From positions 1 to 64,000 of the forward strand of contig JAUCBJ010002094.1 in the NCBI GenBank assembly GCA_032718475.1: a stretch of 64,000 bases of DNA, read 5' to 3'. The stretch is from Nemertoderma westbladi (Eukaryota; Xenacoelomorpha; Nemertodermatida; Nemertodermatidae). The notes below the pieces were generated by a model, which did not search any database, was not told the origin of the DNA, and was given only the letters and a program-made list of their open reading frames with translations. Each line of letters begins with the position of its first letter. The stretch's first letter is position 1. The translations under genes were made by a program, and so were the position numbers. Below are positions 23,701-35,900 of this stretch, in pieces.

Positions 23701-24441
23701 TCCTCTCAGACAGCCACAGATAGGGGGTGTTCCAACGCAATCAAAATTCATCCATCTCCAGCGGCAAGACGTAGCAAATAACAGCTGATTACTGCTATAA
23801 ATGTAAGTGTTACCTGTTCTTTTGACGTTCATTTAAGATTCTCTATCTCGTGGAGTGGGATAGAAGTTATAAATATGGAAATTGATATGGTTTTTGAAAA
23901 AAATCAGAGGATATTTTGATAAATTATTGCAGAAAAATACCAAGGATTTTGACATGGATTTAATACTTCATAATGTTCATGAAATAGCTGAGATATTTGA
24001 GGTGAATTATTGTATTATGAGTCAACTTCAGCTCTAGTCACTTTGGCAATACGATGAAACTATAATAAATATTCTAGAACACAACAATATTAACAGAGAG
24101 ATAGGCTACTTATCTCTCCACTCAGACAGCCATAGATAGGGGGTGTTCCAACGCAATCAAAATTCATCCATCTCCAGCGGAAAGACGTAGCAAATAACAG
24201 CTGATTACTGCTATAAATGTAAGTGTTACCTGTTCTTTTGACGTTCATTTAAGATTCTCTATCTCGTGGAGTGGGATAGAAGTTATAAATAAGAAAATCG
24301 ATGTGGTTTTTGAAAAAAATCAGAGGATATTTTGATAAATTATTGCAGAAAAACACCAATGATTTTGACATGGCTTTAATACTTCATTATGTTCATGAAA
24401 TAGCTGAGATATTTGAGGTGAATTATTGTATTATGAGTTAA
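17747..24441 (-). repeat. Satellite array block 2 (~416-bp monomer, reverse orientation)
   Basis: Same monomer as block 1 but inverted, about 16 copies by division. It begins inside a monomer (ATGTTCATGAAATAGCTGAG) and ends at the TTAA of a piggyBac-like insertion. In this orientation type A reads GTATTATGAGTTAACTTC (or GAGTCAAC) and type B reads GCATTACATAATAACTTTAG. Both CCAACGCAATC and CTGACACAATC variants occur, unlike block 1. A segment at about 18500-19390 is repeated almost exactly at about 19750-20640, an offset of 1249 bp or three monomers. A monomer near 21790 lacks about 16 bp (GTGGAATGGGAATTG), a marker shared with block 3. Confidence 0.97.
24438..24441. repeat. Left TTAA target site of piggyBac-like element
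   Basis: The satellite reads GAGTTAACTTC when uninterrupted. Here GAGTTAA is followed at once by CCCAGCAGCG. The matching TTAA on the other side is at 26953-26956, where the monomer resumes with CTTCAGCTC. Confidence 0.75.
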
Positions 24442-24448
24442 CCCAGCA

Positions 24449-24470
24449 GCGCCCAGCGTCTACATTTGTA
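24449..24470 (+). repeat. Subterminal direct repeat, left copy
   Basis: GCGCCCAGCGT followed by CTACATTTGTA (24460-24470). A related block, GCGCCCAAGTA then CTACATTTGTA, lies at 26793-26814 near the other end in the same orientation. A third CTACATTTGTA occurs at 24809-24819. Repeated subterminal motifs are candidate transposase-binding sites. Confidence 0.6.
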
Positions 24471-24807
24471 ACCCCATTAAAGACTGTTTTCAAATCAATT
24501 GTAGTTACCAAATATATCCTATAACTATTATAATGCTATAATATGATTAATTAAAGGTGCATCTATATGACTGAAACTTAAAAAACGGTAAATTTTAAAA
24601 ATTTGCATTTCTAAATTGACTCTAAAAATCGGAAATATTTTTTTTCAGACATCGATTGGCATTACTTCATTCTATGTAACTATATGGTTATAGACAATAG
24701 GGATTGTGGCATATTTTTATTATCAGATAATGGGAGATTTAATAAAACAATAAAATATTATGTAGTCTGTCCTCTTTAGTCTAGCAAATTCAACTTATTT
24801 ACAGAAG

Positions 24808-24984
24808 ACTACATTTGTAGTGCTTGGGCACTACATAGTGATTGATACTTTTAGACACAATCTGTATGTGATACCAGAGGTACCGGTACCGAGAATATTA
24901 CTACAGTACGGCCTGACAGTAGGTACTACACCTTCCACTGTCAGACTGTACCACTTTCCTAATGCAGGAGTTACTGGTACCAGT
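24808..24984. repeat. Cluster of short palindromes inside the piggyBac-like element
   Basis: Within about 180 bp there are several dyads: ACTACATTTGTAGT at 24808-24821, GGTACCGGTACC at 24879-24890 (perfect, 12 bp), CTGACAGT at 24913-24920 pairing with ACTGTCAG at 24937-24944, and ACTGGTACCAGT at 24973-24984 (perfect, 12 bp). No protein explains them. They could be protein-binding sites or cruciform-forming DNA. Confidence 0.6.
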
Positions 24985-25149
24985 ATAGCAGTAACAATAC
25001 AGCAATAGGCTACACTAGCTCGCTAGCATTCCAAGGCATTATAATGATTGACTGTGCCTGTCTCAAAGTCTGGAAATTTCTGAACGCAGGAATTTTTGTA
25101 AATAAAATATAATTGCTGCTTCTAACAGCAGAACAGTCTGAACTCTATT

Positions 25150-26600
25150 TTAAATACCACTGAATCATTGCCCTGTACTCTGCGCGCTGCGCTACAAATG
25201 CACTCCCTTCACCCCAAGTCTAAACACTACACGCGCACATGCACATGCCCACTTAAGATTGTTGCTGTGATTGTGACGCTCACCACATGGTGCATTGGCC
25301 TGGAATCTACTCCACTTCACCCAACACCTACTAATAAACTTGCAGTTCAGCTAGGACTATGGATTCCGATGCCGACTCTGTGGCTGATCGCTATTCCTTT
25401 TGACGGCTTTCCCAGGTCACTGGCTGACTGGTGGATGTCAAGGAAATGCAAACCAAACATCAACAGATCAACCCACCCCCAGTTCAGCAGTTGACGTTGT
25501 GGAAGAAGAGCCCCTGCGCCCTGCCAGTCCGCAACTCGATCAAGTTGAACTTGAAGCCTACAGTCTTACAGTCTCAGCGGCAGTGCTGCTAGTATCAGCA
25601 GAACCAGAAGTAACCGATACCAGTAGACTTTCTCAAACAAAACCGGACGACAGCAAAATCCCATGTAACACGACTCAAACCAAGTAAGCAACCACATTGA
25701 AGGACAGGGCAGCTGCAGTACCTACGCTAAAGCTGCTACTGGAAGACCTAAATGACATCATTCTGAAGTTCGCCGCCATCGATGCACATGAAAACTCTCC
25801 AAACAGTCAGTCGGTCGGCCACTCCGGGAGAACATGGCGATGTGGATCTTCTCAGTGTGCAATGCAGCTAATGCATGCCGCTGCAGCACTGCTGCGTAAA
25901 CCTACCTATTCACCCGCTCCGGTACATAGTCCATTGTCTCGGGTGCGAGTTTTCGAATGGCTGCCCAATTGGCCTGTCAAGAACTCTTCACGAACGAACA
26001 TTTCGACAAAACTCAGTCATCACACGATCGTGAAGGCGAACTGGCCACATTTGCCGCTCGGCAGGCTGCTGACCGAGCTGCCCAAAACCTATAACTCCAG
26101 TCTGAGTGCCGCAAGCTGACGCTATGAAACTTTCAAAGAACTTGAACTGAGAGTGGAGCTTTCCAGTCTCGCTTCTCGCTCTACTCCCGATCAGGAGAAC
26201 GATGACAGCACGTCCAACATTGGAGTGAATCCCGATGTTCCTGAGCCCCCGGCTGCCCCGCTCGCAGTCTCATCGACAACTGGAAACCCGTTATTCCTAG
26301 CCCCTTCCAGTTGGGTGACCTTGGCTCTTGTGAACCTGTTGCCGTCCTCCATCGGGACTCTATTTCCTCTCACCTACCTGTCCATTCCGCGCTCTCTCAG
26401 CAGTGTGAACTCGCCGGAGTTCTTTTCGACTTCAGCGCTTGGCTTCACATCGATAACTGCCGCTTCCAATTGGCCAATCGCCACTCGTTGAGAAACTGCC
26501 CCTGTTTAGCGTCCCCAGCCAGGCCGACACCGAGAGTTCCCGGCTTCCTCCTGGATTCTTACTATCCTTACAATTACTGTTTGAAGTAATGGACCCTGGG
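25150..26600 (+). other. GC-rich, coding-looking core of the piggyBac-like element; unrecognised
   Basis: The base composition shifts sharply from the AT-rich flanks. Plus-strand open frames succeed each other in different phases at 25168-25494, 25400-25687, 25697-26119, 26153-26491 and 26311-26589. A further stretch in another phase at about 25960-26090 reads ACQELFTNEHFDKT and is rich in Ala, Gln and charged residues (GELATFAARQAADRAAQ). This pattern of adjacent frames with protein-like composition suggests a decayed coding sequence with several frame breaks, either a remnant of the element's own gene or captured host or retroelement DNA. I recognise no domain and no DDE triad. It could also be non-coding GC-rich DNA. 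Confidence 0.4.
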
Positions 26601-26792
26601 GGGTGGACACTACAAATACTACATTATCTTGAAATTTTTAACTCAATTTTAAATTAAAAACATTTGTAAAACCATTTTTTACATATGCTTTTGTGTATAC
26701 TCCATTCTACACCCACCAAAGTAGTTAATAAGTTATATTATCCTTTATAAACAAATTGGTGTTATTTTTATGAATATATAAATACCTCCATA

Positions 26793-26814
26793 GCGCCCAA
26801 GTACTACATTTGTA
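26793..26814 (+). repeat. Subterminal direct repeat, right copy
   Basis: GCGCCCAAGTACTACATT runs into TGTA, paralleling 24449-24470. The shared CTACATTTGTA is at 26804-26814. A looser relative (CTACAAATACTACATT) lies near 26615. Confidence 0.6.
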
Positions 26815-26952
26815 CCCTACCTAATAAATTGAGATTGGTTAAAGTTTTGATACTGGTGTTGAAACTATGTTTAAGTTAGACCATTTGGACTTAGTTCTGA
26901 AAATATGAATAAATTACCTCGAGTTTTTAGAAGTCTGGGTTTTGCTGGGTTA

Positions 26953-29900
26953 TTAACTTCAGCTCTAGTCACTTTGGCAATACGATGAAACTATAAAAAA
27001 TATTCTAGAACACAACAATATTAATAGGGAGATAGGATACTTATCTCTCCACTCAGAAAGCCACAGATAGGGGGTGTTCCAACGCAATCAAAATTAATCC
27101 ATCTCCAGCGGAAAGACGTAGCAAATAACAGCTGATTACTGCTATAAATGTAAGTACCTGTTCTTTTGACTTTCATTTAAGATTCTCTATCTCGTGGAGT
27201 GGGATAGAAGTTATAAATATGAAAATCGATATGGTTTTTGTAAAAAATCAGAGGATATTTTGATAAATTATTGCAGAAAAACACCAAGGATTTTGACATG
27301 GCTTTAATACTTCATTATGTTCATGAAATAGCTGAGATATTTGAGGTGAATTATTGTATTATGAGTTAACTTCAGCTCTAGTCACTTTGGCAATACGATG
27401 AAACTATAAAAAATATTCTAGAACACAACAATATTAATAGGGAGATAGGATACTTATATCTCCACTCAGAAAGCCACAGATAGGGGGTGTTCCAACGCAA
27501 TCAAAATTCATCTATCTCCAGCGGAAAGACGTAGCAAATAACAGCTGATTACTGCTATAAATGTAAGTGTTACCTGTTCATTTGACGTTCATTTAAGATT
27601 CTCTATCTCGTGGAGTGGGATAGAGGTTATAAATATGAAAATTGATATGGTTTTTGAAAAAAATCAGAGGATATTTTGATAAATTATTGTAGAAAAATAC
27701 CAAGGATTTTGACATGGATTTAATACTTCATTATGTTCATGAAATAGCTGAGATATTTGAGGTGAATTATTGTATTATGAGTCAACTTCAGCTCTAGTCA
27801 CTTTGGCAATACGATGAAACTATAATAAATATTCTAGAACACAACAATATGAACAGGGAGATAGGCTACTTATCTCTCCACTCAGACAGCCACAGATAGG
27901 GGGTGTTCCAACGCAATCAAAATTCATCCATCTCCAGCGGAAAGACGTAGCAAATAACAGCTGATTACTGCTATAAATGTAAGTGTTACCTGTTCTTTTG
28001 ACGTTCATTTAAGATTCTCTATCTCGTGGAGTGGGATAGAAGTTATAAATAAGAAAATCGATGTGGTTTTTGAAAAAAATCAGAGGATATTTTGATAAAT
28101 TATTGCAGAAAAACACCAATGATTTTGACATGGCTTTAATACTTCATTATGTTCATGAAATAGCTGAGATATTTGAGGTGAATTATTGTATTATGAGTTA
28201 ACTTCAGCTCTAGTCACTTTGGCAATACGATGAAACTATAAAAAATATTCTAGAACACAACAATATTAATAGGGAGATAGGATACTTATCTCTCCACTCA
28301 GAAAGCCACAGATAGGGGGTGTTCCAACGCAATCAAAATTAATCCATCTCCAGCGGAATGACGAAGCAAATAACAGCTGATTACTGCTATAAATGTAAGT
28401 GTTACCTGTTCTTTTGACGTTCATTTAAGATTCTCTATATCGTGGAGTGGGATAGAAGTTATAAATATGAAAATCGATATGGTTTTTGTAAAAAATCAGA
28501 GGATATTTTGATAAATTATTGCAGAAAAACACCAAGGATTTTGACATGGCTTTAATACTTCATTATGTTCATGAAATAGCTGAGATATTTGAGGTGAATT
28601 ATTGCATTACATAATAACTTTAGCTCCAGCCACTTTAGCAATACGATGAAACTATAATAAATATTCTAGAACACAACAATATTAACAGGGAGATAGGCTA
28701 CTTATCTCTCCTCTCAGACAGCCACAGATAGGGGGTGTTCCAACGCAATCAAAATTCATCCATCTCCAGCGGCAAGACGTAGCAAATAACAGCTGATTAC
28801 TGCTATAAATGTAAGTGTTACCTGTTCTTTTGACGTTCATTTAAGATTCTCTATCTCGTGGAGTGGGATAGAAGTTATAAATATGAAAATTGATATGGTT
28901 TTTGAAAAAAATCAGAGGATATTTTGATAAATTATTGCAGAAAAATACCAAGGATTTTGACATGGATTTAATACTTCATAATGTTCATGAAATAGCTGAG
29001 ATATTTGAGGTGAATTATTGTATTATGAGTCAACTTCAGCTCTAGTCACTTTGGCAATACGATGAAACTATAATAAATATTCTAGAACACAACAATATTA
29101 ACAGGGAGATAGGCTACTTATCTCTCCACTCAGACAGCCATAGATAGGGGGTGTTCCAACGCAATCAAAATTCATCCATCTCCAGTGGAAAGACGTAGCA
29201 AATAACAGCTGATTACTGCTATAAATGTAAGTGTTACCTGTTCTTTTGACGTTCATTTAAGATTCTCCATCTCGTGGAGTGGGATAGAAGTTATAAATAA
29301 GAAAATCGATGTGGTTTTTGAAAAAAATCAGAGGATATTTTGATAAATTATTGCAGAAAAACACCAATGATTTTGACATGGCTTTAATACTTCATTATGT
29401 TCATGAAATAGCTGAGATATTTGAGGTGAATTATTGTATTATGAGTTAACTTCAGCTCTAGTCACTTTGGCAATACGATGAAACTATAAAAAATATTCTA
29501 GAACACAACAATATTAATAGGGAGATAGGATACTTATCTCTCCACTCAGAAAGCCACAGATAGGGGGTGTTCCAACGCAATCAAAATTAATCCATCTCCA
29601 GCGGAAAGACGTAGCAAATAACAGCTGATTACTGCTATAAATGTAAGTGTTACCTGTTCTTTTGACGTTCATTTAAGATTCTCTATCTCGTGGAGTGGGA
29701 TAGAAGTTATAAATATGAAAATCGATATGGTTTTTGTAAAAAATCAGAGGATATTTTGATAAATTATTGCAGAAAAACACCAAGGATTTTGACATGGCTT
29801 TAATACTTCATTATGTTCATGAAATAGCTGAGATATTTGAGGTGAATTATTGCATTACATAATAACTTTAGCTCCAGCCACTTTAGCAATACGATGAAAC

Positions 29901-32900
29901 TATAATAAATATTCTAGAACACAACAATATTAATAGGGAGATAGGCTACTTATTTCTCAACTCAGACAGCCACAGATAGGGGGTGTTCTGACACAATCAA
30001 AATTCATCCATCTCCAGCGGAAAGACGTTGCAAATAACAGCTGATTACTTCTATAAATGTAAGTGTTACCTGTTCTTTTGACTTTCATTTAAGATTCTTT
30101 ATCTCGTGGAGTGGAATGGGAATTGATATGGTTTTTGAAAAAAATCAGAGGATATTTTGATAAATTATTGCAGAAAAACACCAATGATTTTGACATGGCT
30201 TTAATACTTCATTATGTTCATGAAATAGCTGAGATATTTGAGGTGAATTATTGTATTATGAGTTAACTTCAGCTCTAGTCACTTTGGCAATACGATGAAA
30301 CTATAAAAAATATTCTAGAACACAACAATATTAATAGGGAGATAGGATACTTATCTCTCCACTCAGAAAGCCACAGATAGGGGGTGTTCCAACGCAATCA
30401 AAATTAATCCATCTCCAGCGGAAAGACGTAGCAAATAACAGCTGATTACTGCTATAAATGTAAGTGTTACCTGTTCTTTTGACGTTCATTTAAGATTCTC
30501 TATCTCGTGGAGTGGGATAGAAGTTATAAATATGAAAATCGATATGGTTTTTGTAAAAAATCAGAGGATATTTTGATAAATTATTGCAGAAAAACACCAA
30601 GGATTTTGACATGGCTTTAATACTTCATTATGTTCATGAAATAGCTGAGATATTTGAGGTGAATTATTGCATTACATAATAACTTTAGCTCCAGCCACTT
30701 TAGCAATACGATGAAACTATAATAAATATTCTAGAACACAACAATATTAATAGGGAGATAGGCTACTTATTTCTCAACTCAGACAGCCACAGATAGGGGG
30801 TGTTCTGACACAATCAAAATTCATCCATCTCCAGCGGAAAGACGTTGCAAATAACTGCTGATTACTTCTATAAATGTAAGTGTTACCTGTTCTTTTGACT
30901 TTCATTTAAGATTCTTTATCTCGTGGAGTGGAATGGGAATTGATATGGTTTTTTAAAGAAATCAGAGGATATTTTGATAAATTATTGCAGAAAAACACCA
31001 ATGATTTTGACATGGCTTTAATACTTCATTATGTTCATGAAATAGCTGATATATTTGAGGTGAATTATTGTATTATGAGTTAACTTCAGCTCTAGTCACT
31101 TTGGCAATACGATGAAACTATAAAAAATATTCTAGAACACAACAATATTAATAGGGAGATAGGATACTTATCTCTCCACTCAGAAAGCCACAGATATGGG
31201 GGTGTTCCAACGCAATCAAAATTAATCCATCTCCAGCGGAAAGACGTAGCAAATAACAGCTGATTACTGCTATAAATGTAAGTGTTACCTGTTCTTTTGA
31301 CGTTCATTTAAGATTCTCTATCTCGTGGAGTGGGATAGAAGTTATAAATATGAAAATCGATAATGGTTTTTGTAAAAAATCAGAGGATATTTTGATAAAT
31401 TATTGCAGAAAAACACCAAGGATTTTGACATGGCTTTAATACTTCATTATGTTCATGAAATAGCTGAGATATTTGAGGTGAATTATTGCATTACATAATA
31501 ACTTTAGCTCCAGCCACTTTAGCAATACGATGAAACTATAATAAATATTCTAGAACACAACAATATTAATAGGGAGTTAGGCTACTTTTTTCTCAACTCA
31601 GACAGCCACAGATAGGGGGTGTTCTGACACAATCAAAATTCATCCATCTCCAGCGGAAAGACGTTGCAAATAACAGCTGATTACTGCTATAAATGTAAGT
31701 GTTACCTGTTCTTTTGACGTTCATTTAAGATTCTCTATCTCGTGGAGTGGGATAGAAGTTATAAATATGAAAATTGATATGGTTTTTGAAAAAAATCAGA
31801 GGATAATTTGATAAATTATTGCAGAAAAATACCAAGGATTTTGACATGGATTTAATACTTCATTATGTTCATGAAATAGCTGAGATATTTGAGGTGAATT
31901 ATTGCATTACATAATAACTTTAGCTCCAGCCACTTTAGCAATACGATGAAACTATAATAAATATTCTAGAACACAACAATATTAATAGGGAGATAGGCTA
32001 CTTATTTCTCAACTCAGACAGCCACAGATAGGGGGTGTTCTGACACAATCAAAATTCATCCATCTCCAGCGGAAAGACGTTGCAAATAACAGCTGATTAC
32101 TTCTATAAATGTAAGTGTTACCTGTTCTTTTGACTTTCATTTAAGATTCTTTATCTCGTGGAGTGGAATGGGAATTGATATGGTTTTTGAAAAAAATCAG
32201 AGGATATTTTGATAAATTATTGCAGAAAAACACCAATGATTTTGACATGGCTTTAATACTTCATTATGTTCATGAAATAGCTGAGATATTTGAGGTGAAT
32301 TATTGTATTATGAGTTAACTTCAGCTCTAGTCACTTTGGCAATACGATGAAACTATAAAAAATATTCTAGAACACAACAATATTAATAGGGAGATAGGAT
32401 ACTTATCTCTCCACTCAGAAAGCCACAGATAGGGGGTGTTCCAACGCAATCAAAATTAATCCATCTCCAGCGGAAAGACGTAGCAAATAACAGCTGATTA
32501 CTGCTATAAATGTAAGTGTTACCTGTTCTTTTGACGTTCATTTAAGATTCTCTATCTCGTGGAGTGGGATAGAAGTTATAAATATGAAAATCGATATGGT
32601 TTTTGTAAAAAATCAGAGGATATTTTGATAAATTATTGCAGAAAAACACCAAGGATTTTGACATGGCTTTAATACTTCATTATGTTCATGAAATAGCTGA
32701 GATATTTGAGGTGAATTATTGCATTACATAATAACTTTAGCTCCAGCCACTTTAGCAATACGATGAAACTATAATAAATATTCTAGAACACAACAATATT
32801 AATAGGGAGATAGGCTACTTATTTCTCAACTCAGACAGCCACAGATAGGGGGTGTTCTGACACAATCAAAATTCATCCATCTCCAGCGGAAAGACGTTGC

Positions 32901-35900
32901 AAATAACTGCTGATTACTTCTATAAATGTAAGTGTTACCTGTTCTTTTGACTTTCATTTAAGATTCTTTATCTCGTGGAGTGGAATGGGAATTGATATGG
33001 TTTTTTAAAGAAATCAGAGGATATTTTGATAAATTATTGCAGAAAAACACCAATGATTTTGACATGGCTTTAATACTTCATTATGTTCATGAAATAGCTG
33101 ATATATTTGAGGTGAATTATTGTATTATGAGTTAACTTCAGCTCTAGTCACTTTGGCAATACGATGAAACTATAAAAAATATTCTAGAACACAACAATAT
33201 TAATAGGGAGATAGGATACTTATCTCTCCACTCAGAAAGCCACAGATATGGGGGTGTTCCAACGCAATCAAAATTAATCCATCTCCAGCGGAAAGACGTA
33301 GCAAATAACAGCTGATTACTGCTATAAATGTAAGTGTTACCTGTTCTTTTGACGTTCATTTAAGATTCTCTATCTCGTGGAGTGGGATAGAAGTTATAAA
33401 TATGAAAATCGATAATGGTTTTTGTAAAAAATCAGAGGATATTTTGATAAATTATTGCAGAAAAACACCAAGGATTTTGACATGGCTTTAATACTTCATT
33501 ATGTTCATGAAATAGCTGAGATATTTGAGGTGAATTATTGCATTACATAATAACTTTAGCTCCAGCCACTTTAGCAATACGATGAAACTATAATAAATAT
33601 TCTAGAACACAACAATATTAATAGGGAGTTAGGCTACTTTTTTCTCAACTCAGACAGCCACAGATAGGGGGTGTTCTGACACAATCAAAATTCATCCATC
33701 TCCAGCGGAAAGACGTTGCAAATAACAGCTGATTACTGCTATAAATGTAAGTGTTACCTGTTCTTTTGACGTTCATTTAAGATTCTCTATCTCGTGGAGT
33801 GGGATAGAAGTTATAAATATGAAAATTGATATGGTTTTTGAAAAAAATCAGAGGATAATTTGATAAATTATTGCAGAAAAATACCAAGGATTTTGACATG
33901 GATTTAATACTTCATTATGTTCATGAAATAGCTGAGATATTTGAGGTGAATTATTGTGTTATGAGTCAACTTCAGCTCTAGTCACTTTGGCAATACGATG
34001 AAACTATAATAAATATTCTAGAACACAACAATATTAACAGGGAGATAGGCTACTTATCTCTCCACTCAGACAGCCACAGATAGGGGGTGTTCCAACGCAA
34101 TCAAAATTCATCCATCTCCAGCGGAAAGACGTAGCAAATAACAGCTGATTACTGCTATAAATGTAAGTGTTACCTGTTCTTTTGACGTTCATTTAAGATT
34201 CTCTATCTCGTGGAGTGGGATATAAGTTATAAATAAGAAAATCGATGTGGTTTTTGAAAAAAATCAGAGGATATTTTGATAAATTATTGCAGAAAAACAC
34301 CAATGATTTTGACATGGCTTTAATACTTCATTATGTTCATGAAATAGCTGAGATATTTGAGGTGAATTATTGTATTATGAGTTAACTTCAGCTCTAGTCA
34401 CTTTGGCAATACGATGAAACTATAAAAAATATTCTAGAACACAACAATATTAATAGGGAGATAGGCTACTTATTTCTCAACTCAGACAGCCACAGATAGG
34501 GGGTGTTCTGACACAATCAAAATTCATCCATCTTCAGCGGAAAGACGTTGCAAATAACTGCTGATTACTTCTATAAATGTAAGTGTTACCTGTTCTTTTG
34601 ACTTTCATTTAAGATTCTTTATCTCGTGGAGTGGAATGGGAATTGATATGGTTTTTTAAAAAAATCAGAGGATATTTTGATAAATTATTGCAGAAAAACA
34701 CCAATGATTTTGACATGGCTTTAATACTTCATTATGTTCATGAAATAGCTGAGATATTTGAGGTGAATTATTGTATTATGAGTTAACTTCAGCTCTAGTC
34801 ACTTTGGCAATACGATGAAACTATAAAAAATATTCTAGAACACAACAATATTAATAGGGAGATAGGATACTTATCTCTCCACTCAGAAAGCCACAGATAT
34901 GGGGGTGTTCCAACGCAATCAAAATTAATCCATCTCCAGCGGAAAGACGTAGCAAATAACAGCTGATTACTGCTATAAATGTAAGTGTTACCTGTTCTTT
35001 TGACGTTCATTTAAGATTCTCTATCTCGTGGAGTGGGATAGAAGTTATAAATATGAAAATCGATAATGGTTTTTGTAAAAAATCAGAGGATATTTTGATA
35101 AATTATTGCAGAAAAACACCAAGGATTTTGACATGGCTTTAATACTTCATTATGTTCATGAAATAGCTGAGATATTTGAGGTGAATTATTGCATTACATA
35201 ATAACTTTAGCTCCAGCCACTTTAGCAATACGATGAAACTATAATAAATATTCTAGAACACAACAATATTAATAGGGAGTTAGGCTACTTTTTTCTCAAC
35301 TCAGACAGCCACAGATAGGGGGTGTTCTGACACAATCAAAATTCATCCATCTCCAGCGGAAAGACGTTGCAAATAACAGCTGATTACTGCTATAAATGTA
35401 AGTGTTACCTGTTCTTTTGACGTTCATTTAAGATTCTCTATCTCGTGGAGTGGGATAGAAGTTATAAATATGAAAATTGATATGGTTTTTGAAAAAAATC
35501 AGACGATAATTTGATAAATTATTGCAGAAAAATACCAAGGATTTTGACATGGATTTAATACTTCATTATGTTCATGAAATAGCTGAGATATTTGAGGTGA
35601 ATTATTGTGTTATGAGTCAACTTCAGCTCTAGTCACTTTGGCAATACGATGAAACTATAATAAATATTCTAGAACACAACAATATTAACAGGGAGATAGG
35701 CTACTTATCTCTCCACTCAGACAGCCACAGATAGGGGGTGTTCCAACGCAATCAAAATTCATCCATCTCCAGCGGAAAGACGTAGCAAATAACAGCTGAT
35801 TACTGCTATAAATGTAAGTGTTACCTGTTCTTTTGACGTTCATTTAAGATTCTCTATCTCGTGGAGTGGGATATAAGTTATAAATAAGAAAATCGATGTG

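Larger units (their letters stand above)
24442..26952. mobile_element. piggyBac-like non-autonomous DNA transposon (2.5 kb) inserted in satellite
   Basis: The insertion interrupts one monomer at GAGTTAA/CTTC, with TTAA on both sides; the right side has three extra bases (GGG-TTA-TTAA). Termini are imperfect inverted repeats: CCCAGCAGCGCCCAG on the left and, read inward on the minus strand, CCCAGCAAAACCCAG on the right (12 of 15 identical). TTAA duplication with CCC...GGG ends is the piggyBac signature. No DDE transposase is recognisable, so it would need a transposase in trans. The layout is AT-rich subterminal regions of about 0.4-0.7 kb around a GC-rich core at about 25150-26600. It occurs once and was not amplified with the satellite. 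Confidence 0.72.

Noticed and set aside
24442-26952. LTR retrotransposon
   Set aside because: The direct subterminal repeats are only about 20 bp and there is no primer binding site, polypurine tract or pol domain; TTAA with inverted CCC ends fits better.
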